This document shows positions 1 to 5,201 of a stretch of 8,728 nt of DNA, in pieces. Made by a program: the position numbers and the translations under genes. Below the pieces are notes generated by a model. That model was not told the origin of the DNA, did no database searches, and saw nothing but the letters and a program-made list of their open reading frames with translations. The DNA is from Sva-07 sp964549065. GTDB lineage: Bacteria; Actinomycetota; Acidimicrobiia; Acidimicrobiales; Ilumatobacteraceae. Position 1 is the first letter of the stretch; the number at the start of each line of letters is the position of its first letter. The stretch lies in contig CAZJUC010000138.1 in NCBI GenBank assembly GCA_964549065.1, positions 1 through 8,728 of the forward strand. The letters run 5' to 3'.

Positions 1-605
1 CCGAGGGCGACTGCGACCTCGCCGAGATCAACCCGCTCATCCTGAAGCCGACCGGTGAGGTGCACGCCCTCGATGCCAAGGTCACCCTCGACGAGAGCGC
101 CGAGTTCCGTCATCCCGAATGGGAGGCGTTCCGCGGCCTGACCGAGATGGACGACCGCGAGAAGATGGCCGCCGAGAAGGGCCTGCAGTACATCGGCCTC
201 GACGGCACGGTCGGCATCATCGCCAACGGCGCCGGCCTCGCGATGTCGACGCTGGACGTCGTCAACCAGGTCGGCGGCTCCGCTGCCAACTTCCTCGACA
301 TCGGCGGCGGCGCCAACGCCGACGTCATGGCCGGTGCGCTCGAGGTGATCAACTTCGACGACGCGGTCGAGTCGATCCTGATCAACATCTTCGGCGGCAT
401 CACCCGAGGCGAGGAGGTGGCGAAGGGCATCGTCGAAGCGATGGGCCGCGTCGACCTGCGGGCGCCGATCGTGATCCGCCTCGACGGCACCAATGCCGAG
501 CAGGGCCGTCAGATCCTGCTCGACGCCGGCATCGACGCCGACAAGCTCCAGTCCGAACCCACCATGCTCGACGCCGCTCGTGCGGCCGTTGCGAAAGCGA
601 AGTGA
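1..605 (+). CDS. sucC: Succinyl-CoA synthetase (ADP/GDP-forming) beta subunit, 3' part
   Basis: This is the C-terminal 200 residues of the beta subunit; the reading frame is open at the left edge, with the first full codon at base 3. With SucD it interconverts succinyl-CoA and succinate plus a nucleoside triphosphate in the cytoplasmic TCA cycle. The visible part begins at the end of the ATP-grasp domain. EINPL (visible residues 8-12) and LDAK (23-26) carry Asn10 and Asp24, which correspond by motif and by their 14-residue spacing to the metal-binding Asn199 and Asp213 of E. coli SucC. The CoA-ligase domain follows, with LDGTVGIIANGAGLAM, NFLDIGGGA, NIFGGI and RLDGTNAE. The family is about 390 residues long, so roughly the first 190 lie outside the window. 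The gene ends in TGA 7 bases before sucD, an evident operon. Nothing looks damaged. Confidence 0.96.
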   Translation, partial: EGDCDLAEINPLILKPTGEVHALDAKVTLDESAEFRHPEWEAFRGLTEMDDREKMAAEKGLQYIGLDGTVGIIANGAGLAMSTLDVVNQVGGSAANFLDIGGGANADVMAGALEVINFDDAVESILINIFGGITRGEEVAKGIVEAMGRVDLRAPIVIRLDGTNAEQGRQILLDAGIDADKLQSEPTMLDAARAAVAKAK

Positions 606-612
606 AGTAGTC

Positions 613-1509
613 ATGGCCATTTTCGTCAACGAGAACACCAAGGTCATCGTCCAAGGTCTCACCGGTGGGCAGGGCAAGTACCACGGCCTGCGCAACCGTG
701 ACTACGGCACCCAGATCGTCGCCGGTGTCACGCCCGGCAAGGCCGGCCAGGACGTCGACGGGATCCCGATCTACGACAGCGTCGCCGACGCCGTCGCCGC
801 CACGGGTGCAACCGCGTCGTTCGTCGCCGTGCCGCCGCGGTTCGCATCGGCGGCCATCATGGAGGCTGCCGAAGCCGGCATCGGCTTCATCGTGTGCATC
901 ACCGAGGGCATCCCCGCCCAGGACGAGGCCAAGACCTACAACCTGCTGGTCCGCAACCACCCGAACACCCGCCTGCTCGGGCCGAACTGCCCGGGGATCA
1001 TCAGCCCCGGCAAGTGCAACATCGGCATCACCGCCGGAGAGATCGCCGAGGTCCCGTCCTCCGACGGCCCCAACGTGGGCATCGTCAGCCGCTCCGGCAC
1101 GCTCACCTACCAGGCGCTCTACGAACTCAAGCAGAAGGGGATCGGCGTGTCGACGTGCGTCGGCATCGGCGGCGACCCCGTACCCGGCACCAACTTCATC
1201 GACTGCCTCGCCGAGTTCCAGGCCGACCCCGAGACTCACGCCATCATGATGATCGGTGAGATCGGTGGCTCGGCCGAGGAAGAGGCCGCAGAGTACATCA
1301 AGGCCAACGTCACGAAGCCGATGAGTGCCTACATCGCAGGCGTCACCGCACCGGCCGGCAAGAAGATGGGCCACGCCGGCGCCATCGTGTCGGGCGGCAA
1401 GGGCACCGCGCAGGGCAAGATGGACGCGCTGGCCGCAGCGGGGGTGAAGGTCGGGCTCAACCCGACCGAAGCCGGCGAGCTGATGGCCGACATCGTCGCC
1501 GGCCTCTGA
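613..1509 (+). CDS. sucD: Succinyl-CoA synthetase alpha subunit
   Basis: The complete 298-residue alpha subunit carries the phosphorylated histidine and binds CoA. The N-terminal Rossmann-like CoA-binding part shows GLTGGQGKYH (15-24) and GVTPGKAGQ (38-46). The ligase part shows LGPNCPGII (122-130), VSRSGTLTYQ (158-167), GIGGDPVPGT (185-193) and the active-site GHAGA (253-257), with His254 equivalent to E. coli His246. Length is normal for the family (about 290-300). ATG at 613 is chosen because homologous sequence begins there (MAIFVNENTKVIVQGLTG) and it directly follows the sucC stop; an in-frame extension back to 493 would only overlap sucC. The upstream bases are purine-rich (GAAGTGAAGTAG) but hold no strong Shine-Dalgarno site, so it is probably translated by coupling with sucC. 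A perfect hairpin begins 14 bases after the stop. Confidence 0.98.
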   Translation: MAIFVNENTKVIVQGLTGGQGKYHGLRNRDYGTQIVAGVTPGKAGQDVDGIPIYDSVADAVAATGATASFVAVPPRFASAAIMEAAEAGIGFIVCITEGIPAQDEAKTYNLLVRNHPNTRLLGPNCPGIISPGKCNIGITAGEIAEVPSSDGPNVGIVSRSGTLTYQALYELKQKGIGVSTCVGIGGDPVPGTNFIDCLAEFQADPETHAIMMIGEIGGSAEEEAAEYIKANVTKPMSAYIAGVTAPAGKKMGHAGAIVSGGKGTAQGKMDALAAAGVKVGLNPTEAGELMADIVAGL

Positions 1510-1522
1510 CGCAACGATGCGC

Positions 1523-1563
1523 TCGTGAACGAGTTGCGCACTGACGCGGCAACTCGTTCACGA
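1523..1563. terminator. Perfect 15-bp hairpin between convergent genes, probable bidirectional terminator
   Basis: TCGTGAACGAGTTGC (1523-1537) pairs perfectly with GCAACTCGTTCACGA (1549-1563) around an 11-base loop. It lies between the sucD stop (1507-1509) and the stop of the convergent minus-strand membrane gene (1573-1575). No T-run follows on either strand, so it is not a canonical intrinsic terminator; such U-less hairpins are common candidate terminators in high-GC actinobacteria. An alternative fold exists: GCAAC at 1511-1515 can pair with GTTGC at 1533-1537, with CTCG/CGAG inside. Position and perfect pairing are seen; the termination role is inferred. Confidence 0.6.
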
Positions 1564-1572
1564 CGTCGATGA

Positions 1573-2124
1573 TCAGCCGGCGGGCGGGGCCGGGGGTGGC
1601 GGCGGCGGCGGCGGGGGCGCGTTGTCCGTGGCGTCGCCCTTCGAGAAGCTCGACTTCAGCTTGTCGACGTCGGTGAGGTCCTTGATGGTCCCGCCCGATG
1701 CCTGGAAGTTGAGGAATGCGCCGGCGGTCGCAACGAGCCCGGACACGACCGACAGGATCATGCCGATGCCTCGGCCGACATCGCCGCCCGCCGCCTCGAT
1801 CAGGTCCTTGCCCTCGAGCGGGTTGAAGATCAAGCGGATCAGCAGGAGCAGTGACGCCAGCGCCGTGCCGGCGAGCAACACGATCGGCCATGGCAGCTGA
1901 TCCTCCTTGAGCGTTCCTTGCACCAGGAGAAACGTGACCACCGCGGCGCCGATCACCAGGATCCAGGGAATCGTCCCGGTCCAGAAGAAGTCGAACACGT
2001 TGCCACCCGAACTCGAGAAACCGAAGCTCGACACCGTCACCCACTCGAAGAATCCGAAGACGAAGATTCCGATGCCACCTCCGATCATCAGCCAGTCGGA
2101 TGTCTTGAATTTGCTGAAGTCCAT
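1573..2124 (-). CDS. Four-helix membrane protein of unknown function with polyproline tail
   Basis: A 183-residue protein that I cannot assign to a named family. It starts MDFSKFKTSDWLMIGGG and has four predicted membrane helices at about 11-33, 51-70, 79-100 and 118-140. A Ser/Gly/Phe-rich loop (33-47) precedes WTGTIPW (48-54). The soluble tail contains a short charged stretch (147-168), then nine consecutive prolines (170-178) and PPAG at the end. ATG at 2124 is chosen because AAAGGGGA lies exactly 6 bases upstream and because the longer open frame to 2328 would run into purH and is arginine-rich without membrane character. The gene is convergent with sucD and divergent from purH. An unrelated-looking proline-rich membrane protein gene also lies between sucD and purH in mycobacteria, so the setting fits actinobacteria, but homology is not claimed. 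It is probably a cytoplasmic-membrane protein; its function is unknown. Confidence 0.8.
   Translation of the reverse strand: MDFSKFKTSDWLMIGGGIGIFVFGFFEWVTVSSFGFSSSGGNVFDFFWTGTIPWILVIGAAVVTFLLVQGTLKEDQLPWPIVLLAGTALASLLLLIRLIFNPLEGKDLIEAAGGDVGRGIGMILSVVSGLVATAGAFLNFQASGGTIKDLTDVDKLKSSFSKGDATDNAPPPPPPPPPAPPAG
1598..1612. repeat. GGC trinucleotide run (five units) encoding the proline tail
   Basis: Five consecutive GGC units on the plus strand read as CCG proline codons in the minus-strand membrane gene. They account for the middle of its nine-proline run; neighbouring CCC and CCA codons complete it. Such runs can expand or contract by replication slippage in units of three, changing tail length without breaking the frame. 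Confidence 0.75.
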
Positions 2125-2130
2125 GTGTAG

Positions 2131-2138
2131 TCCCCTTT
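2131..2138 (-). promoter_or_regulatory. Ribosome binding site of the four-helix membrane gene
   Basis: The minus strand reads AAAGGGGA followed by 6 bases and ATG (2124). This strong Shine-Dalgarno match decides the start. The same core (GGGGA) at the same 6-base spacing precedes the DUF805 gene. Confidence 0.75.
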
Positions 2139-2177
2139 GCATTCGGGCGTGTTGTTCCCCCGGCGTCGCACCGTAGT

Positions 2178-2189
2178 ACCCGTGCGGGT
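2178..2189. promoter_or_regulatory. ACCCG-TG-CGGGT inverted repeat in the divergent purH intergenic region
   Basis: ACCCG and CGGGT form a perfect 5-bp inverted repeat with a 2-base centre. It sits in the 143-base region between the divergent membrane gene (start 2124) and purH (start 2268). A closely similar palindrome (ACCCGCGGGT) lies in the equivalent position upstream of metF. A binding site for a dimeric regulator is possible, but in high-GC DNA a repeat this short may be chance. I see no strong -10/-35 pair for the minus-strand gene in this region. Confidence 0.25.
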
Positions 2190-2232
2190 TCCAGACGCGC
2201 ACTCCGGGCCTACTGGCTCCTTCACTGCCATG

Positions 2233-2267
2233 TTCGCCGGGAGCGTTCGGTTGACTACGGTCGGGCC
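2233..2267 (+). promoter_or_regulatory. Candidate leaderless promoter of purH
   Basis: TACGGT (2256-2261) fits the TANNNT pattern of a -10 element and ends 6 bases before the GTG start of purH. A weak -35-like TTCGCC (2233-2238) is 17 bases further upstream. No Shine-Dalgarno sequence is visible before the GTG. With this spacing transcription would start at or next to the start codon. The elements are weak matches; the case rests on recurrence of the pattern before metF and the acyltransferase genes. Confidence 0.35.
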
Positions 2268-3791
2268 GTGCCCACTGCGCTGCTCTCCGTCTACGACAAG
2301 TCCGGCATCGTCGAGTTCGCCGACTCACTCCACGGGCTGGGCTGGTCGCTGGTGTCCAGCGGTGGCACGGCGAGGGCGATCGCCGATGCCGGGATCCCCG
2401 TCACCGACGTCGCCGAGCTGACCGGCCTCCCCGCGATCCTCGGCCACCGCGTGGTGACGCTGCATCCGAAGATCCACGGCGGGATCCTCGCCGACCCGAC
2501 CGACGCCGACCACGTCGCCGACATGGCACGTCACGACATCGAGCCGATCGATCTCGTCGTGGTCAACCTCTATCCCTTCTCGTCCGATCCCGGCATCGAA
2601 CTGATCGACATCGGTGGCCCGGCGATGGTGCGCGCCGCTGCGAAGAATCACGCGCACGTCGGCGTGCTCGTCGACCCTGCCGACTACGGCTGCGTCCTCG
2701 ACGAGCTGCGCGACGGCGGGACACTCACCGAGGCGACCAAGACGCGCCTGGCCCGAACGGCGTTCGCGCACACCGCAGCGTACGACGCCGCGATCGTCAC
2801 CTGGTTCGACGAGACGACCTCGCCCGAGGCCGACACCGGCTCGGCCGGCGAGGTGCTGCCGTCGTCGATCCATCTCGCACTCGAACTCGCTCAGCCGCTG
2901 CGTTACGGCGAGAATCCGCACCAGCAGGGCGCCCGATACCGCCAGGCGGGAGCCACGAGCTGGTGGGACTCGATGACCCAGCACGGCGGCAAGGAACTCT
3001 CCTATCTCAACGTGTTCGACACCGAAGCGGCATGGCGCCTCGTCCAGCGCTTCGACGCTCCCGCCGTGGTCGTGGTCAAACACGCCAACCCGTGCGGTGT
3101 CGCCGTGGCGGACGACATCACCGAGGCCTACGTGCGAGCGAACGCCTGTGACCCGGTGAGCGCGTTCGGTGGGATCATCGCCGCGAATCGCACCGTGACC
3201 GCAGCGATGGCTTCGGCGATCGGCGACGTGTTCACCGAGGTGGTGATCGCACCGGACTACGAGCCAGAGGCGCTCGAGATCCTGGCGGGCAGGAAGAACC
3301 TCCGCGTGATGTCCGCGAGCGCGCCGTCGCCGTTGCCGTTCGACGCACGGCCGGTCGACGGTGGTTTCCTCGTGCAACAGCCCGACCTCGTCGCTGCTCG
3401 TGACGACGAGTGGCGTGTCGTCACCGCCACGCAGCCGACCGACGCGCAGTGGGCCGATCTCGAGTTCGCGTGGCAGGTCTGTGCCGCGGTCAGCAGCAAC
3501 GCGATCGTCTACGCCAAGGACCTGCAGGCGTTCGGGATCGGTGCCGGCCAACAGAACCGGCTCGACTCCGCCCGCATCGCCGCCGAGCGGTCAGCCGGTC
3601 GCGCCGAGGGGGGCGCGTGCGCGAGCGATGCGTTCTTCCCGTTCCGCGACGGCCTCGACGCTGCCGCAGCGGCAGGCATCACAGGGGTCATCCAGCCCGG
3701 GGGTTCGGTCCGCGACGACGAAGTGATCGCGGCGGCCGACGAACACGGCATCGCCATGGTCTTCACCGGCCGACGCCACTTCCGCCACTGA
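2268..3791 (+). CDS. purH: Bifunctional AICAR transformylase / IMP cyclohydrolase
   Basis: A 507-residue enzyme for the last two steps of purine synthesis: formylation of AICAR with 10-formyl-THF, then ring closure to IMP. The N-terminal cyclohydrolase (MGS-like) domain shows SVYDKSGIVEFA (7-18), SSGGTA (30-35), NLYPF (100-104), IDIGGPAMVRAAAKNH (113-128). The transformylase domain shows LRYGENPHQ (211-219), the catalytic Lys271-His272 in KHANPCG (271-277), DPVSAFGGI (295-303), SSNAIVYAKD (409-418), GAGQQNRLDS (425-434), and the typical C-terminus QPGGSVRDDE...MVFTGRRHFRH. Length is normal. One oddity stands out: the usual GRVKTLHP reads HRVVTLHP (60-67), so the lysine known as Lys66 in human ATIC is Val63. 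Tyr102, Asp114 and Lys126, matching human Tyr104, Asp125 and Lys137, are kept. GTG start at 2268 is chosen because family similarity begins immediately. purN, often just upstream in actinobacteria, is absent here. Confidence 0.97.
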   Translation: MPTALLSVYDKSGIVEFADSLHGLGWSLVSSGGTARAIADAGIPVTDVAELTGLPAILGHRVVTLHPKIHGGILADPTDADHVADMARHDIEPIDLVVVNLYPFSSDPGIELIDIGGPAMVRAAAKNHAHVGVLVDPADYGCVLDELRDGGTLTEATKTRLARTAFAHTAAYDAAIVTWFDETTSPEADTGSAGEVLPSSIHLALELAQPLRYGENPHQQGARYRQAGATSWWDSMTQHGGKELSYLNVFDTEAAWRLVQRFDAPAVVVVKHANPCGVAVADDITEAYVRANACDPVSAFGGIIAANRTVTAAMASAIGDVFTEVVIAPDYEPEALEILAGRKNLRVMSASAPSPLPFDARPVDGGFLVQQPDLVAARDDEWRVVTATQPTDAQWADLEFAWQVCAAVSSNAIVYAKDLQAFGIGAGQQNRLDSARIAAERSAGRAEGGACASDAFFPFRDGLDAAAAAGITGVIQPGGSVRDDEVIAAADEHGIAMVFTGRRHFRH

Positions 3792-3794
3792 CCC

Positions 3795-3835
3795 GATCCT
3801 GGTTCCCCGTACCCAGGGCGCCGGGAACCAGGATC
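3795..3835. terminator. Perfect 13-bp hairpin between purH and DUF805 gene, probable bidirectional terminator
   Basis: GATCCTGGTTCCC (3795-3807) pairs perfectly with GGGAACCAGGATC (3823-3835) around a 15-base loop. It begins 4 bases after the purH stop, and its right arm overlaps two bases of the stop codon (3834-3836) of the convergent DUF805 gene. No T-run follows in either direction. Placement between convergent genes matches the hairpin after sucD. The termination role is inferred. Confidence 0.6.
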
Positions 3836-4199
3836 AGCCGGCGGCGGGTTCGGGTCCGGCGCCGTACTGGTTCGGGCCCGCCGTGCCCTCCTGGATGTAG
3901 AACACCAGCAGGATGATGAAGCCCAGCAAGGGGATGAAGCCCAGCAAGAGCAGCCAGCCCGACTTGTCGGTGTCGTGCAGACGACGAATCGCGACCGCGA
4001 TCGACGGCACGATCATGGCCAGGCCGTACAGGAAGTACAAGATCCCGAAGATTCCGGAGATCTGCATCAGGATCGCGAGCGCGACGTACACGACGATGTT
4101 CGCCAGGACGAACCACCAGAACTCGGCTCGGCCCGCCCGGCCGTCGAACTTGGCATAGCGCTCCAGTACGACCAGTTTCCAGTTCTCGATGATCGGCAT
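3834..4199 (-). CDS. DUF805 family inner-membrane protein
   Basis: A 121-residue small membrane protein with the DUF805 (YhaH/YhaI-like) signatures: KFDGRAGRAEFWWF (17-30), AIRRLHDTDKSGW (70-82) and GTAGPNQYGAGP (105-116). Hydrophobic segments at about 27-45, 48-70 and 82-102 suggest three to four membrane passes, with the conserved charged motifs probably at the membrane surface. The family has no established biochemical role, so none is given. ATG at 4199 is chosen because GAGGGGA lies 6 bases upstream and MPIIENWKLVVLERYAKFDGR is the usual N-terminus; a longer open frame to 4388 would overlap metF. It is divergent from metF and convergent with purH, and its stop codon lies inside the shared hairpin. 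Confidence 0.93.
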   Translation of the reverse strand: MPIIENWKLVVLERYAKFDGRAGRAEFWWFVLANIVVYVALAILMQISGIFGILYFLYGLAMIVPSIAVAIRRLHDTDKSGWLLLLGFIPLLGFIILLVFYIQEGTAGPNQYGAGPEPAAG

Positions 4200-4205
4200 G
4201 TCCCG

Positions 4206-4212
4206 TCCCCTC
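4206..4212 (-). promoter_or_regulatory. Ribosome binding site of the DUF805 gene
   Basis: The minus strand reads GAGGGGA, 6 bases before ATG at 4199. It decides the start codon. It has the same core and spacing as the site of the four-helix membrane gene at 2131-2138. A possible -10 element for this gene, TACGTT on the minus strand (4232-4237), lies 20 bases further upstream. Confidence 0.7.
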
Positions 4213-4268
4213 ACTCGTGATTGACGGCGGGAACGTAACACAGCAGCGATGGATACGGTGACGATGGT

Positions 4269-4284
4269 GTTACCCGCGGGTGAC
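4269..4284. promoter_or_regulatory. Near-perfect 16-bp palindrome upstream of metF, candidate operator
   Basis: GTTACCCGCGGGTGAC has a perfect 10-bp core (ACCCGCGGGT, 4272-4281) and, after one mismatched pair, two more matching pairs. It lies in the 128-base divergent region between the DUF805 gene and metF, ending 43 bases before the metF ATG. If metF is leaderless this puts it just upstream of the -35 region. A second inverted pair overlaps it: GTAACAC (4235-4241) and GTGTTAC (4267-4273), centres 32 bases apart, about three helical turns. The left arm overlaps the possible minus-strand -10. A regulator site is inferred, not shown. Confidence 0.4.
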
Positions 4285-4314
4285 GTTTGCCGGGTCGGCG
4301 CAGCGGGCCCTCGG

Positions 4315-4327
4315 TAGCCTCGGGTGG
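4315..4327 (+). promoter_or_regulatory. Candidate leaderless -10 element of metF
   Basis: TAGCCT (4315-4320) fits TANNNT and ends 7 bases before the metF ATG at 4328. No Shine-Dalgarno site precedes this ATG; the GGGTGG directly abutting it is too close to act as one. No convincing -35 box is at the right distance (TTGCCG at 4287-4292 is 22 bases away). The assignment rests mainly on the same arrangement before purH and both acyltransferases. Confidence 0.35.
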
Positions 4328-5185
4328 ATGGCCCGGATCCCGGATCTCCTCGCGACCAAGCGGACGTTGTCGTTCGAGTTCTTCCCACCGAAGACCCCGG
4401 CCGCCAACATGACGCTCGGGCGCACCGTGGCCGCGATCGAATCGCTGAAGCCCGACTTCGTGTCGATCACCTACGGTGCCGGCGGTTCGGACCGTCACCG
4501 CACCGGCGACGTCGTGGCGTGGATGCTCGGTGAGACCTCCTGGACCCCGATGCCGCACCTCACCTGCCGTGGCCATCTGCGCAATGATGTGCGCGCCCTG
4601 CTCGCCAACTACGCCGATCTCGGTATCGAGAACGTCCTCGCGCTCGGCGGTGATCCGCCCGCCGGTGGCGTCGAGGAGGCTGGCGACTACCTCTACGCCC
4701 TCGACCTGCTCGAGGACGTGGTCGCAGCCGGCTCGTTCGCCACCGGGGTCGCAGCCCACCCCGAGGTGCATCCACGATCCCCCGACCGTGCGACCGACCG
4801 TCGCTTCCTGGCCGACAAGCTCCGCATCGCCGACTTCGCGCTGACGCAGTTCTTCTTCGAGGTCGAGCACTGGGTGCGCCTCGTGGACGAACTGTCCGAA
4901 CTCGGCGTCGACAAGCCGGTGCTCCCCGGCATCATGCCGATCAACAACAAGGCGATGGTGACGCGGATGGCGCAGATGAGCGGCGCGGCGTTGCCGGGTT
5001 GGCTCGCCGACCGGCTCGACGCGACCGACGATCCCGACGAGGTGCGCCGTATCGGCGTCGACGTCGCAACGAAGCTCTGCTCCGACCTGATCGACGCCGG
5101 CACGCCGGGTTTGCACCTGTACGCACTGAACCGGCCCGAGTCCGTCGTCGAGATCTGCCTGAACCTCGGGTTGACCACCGCCTGA
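4328..5185 (+). CDS. metF: 5,10-methylenetetrahydrofolate reductase
   Basis: A 285-residue FAD-dependent TIM-barrel enzyme that reduces methylene-THF to 5-methyl-THF for methionine synthesis. Visible motifs are SFEFFPPK (15-22, Glu17 matching E. coli catalytic Glu28), SITYGAGGS (46-54), HLTC (77-80), LALGGDPP (104-111, Asp109 matching E. coli Asp120), AAHPEVHP (142-149), TQFFF (173-177), PGIMPI (200-205) and GLHLYALNRP (261-270). Length is normal for bacterial MetF. The region RRFLADKLRIADF replaces the E. coli-type KVDAGA motif, a pattern I associate with actinobacterial MetF. The family LALRGD motif here has Gly107 for Arg. ATG at 4328 is preferred over an in-frame GTG at 4280, because the extra 16 residues are not family-like and the -10 element would lie inside them. 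The acyltransferase gene starts 16 bases after the stop. Confidence 0.96.
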   Translation: MARIPDLLATKRTLSFEFFPPKTPAANMTLGRTVAAIESLKPDFVSITYGAGGSDRHRTGDVVAWMLGETSWTPMPHLTCRGHLRNDVRALLANYADLGIENVLALGGDPPAGGVEEAGDYLYALDLLEDVVAAGSFATGVAAHPEVHPRSPDRATDRRFLADKLRIADFALTQFFFEVEHWVRLVDELSELGVDKPVLPGIMPINNKAMVTRMAQMSGAALPGWLADRLDATDDPDEVRRIGVDVATKLCSDLIDAGTPGLHLYALNRPESVVEICLNLGLTTA

Positions 5186-5201
5186 GCGATACTGGTCACA
5201 G
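5186..5201 (+). promoter_or_regulatory. GCGATACTGG block: candidate leaderless -10 of first acyltransferase gene
   Basis: The 16 bases between the metF stop and the acyltransferase ATG contain GCGATACTGG (5186-5195). Its GATACT (5188-5193) matches four of six -10 consensus positions. The identical 10-mer recurs at 7363-7372 before the second acyltransferase gene, 7 instead of 6 bases from its ATG. No Shine-Dalgarno site is visible. TTGACC at 5171-5176 inside metF resembles a -35 but only 11 bases separate them, so read-through from metF could also drive the gene. Confidence 0.4.

Noticed and set aside
400..1374. A 324-codon minus-strand open frame opposite sucC/sucD
   Set aside because: It spans the boundary of two certain genes on the other strand and shows no recognisable protein features.
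2125..2328. N-terminal extension of the four-helix membrane protein to 2328
   Set aside because: The extra 68 residues are arginine-rich and overlap purH, while a strong ribosome binding site sits 6 bases before the internal ATG at 2124.
2325..3551. A 408-codon minus-strand open frame opposite purH
   Set aside because: It is a shadow of purH, with no domain motifs, a composition dominated by Arg, Gly, Asp and Val, and no ribosome binding site.
1571..3842. Identical GATCAGCCGGCGG at the ends of both minus-strand membrane genes (about 1571-1583 and 3832-3844)
   Set aside because: Both encode only a short PAG/AAG-stop tail, and the proteins are otherwise unrelated; codon bias in a GC-rich genome explains it well enough.
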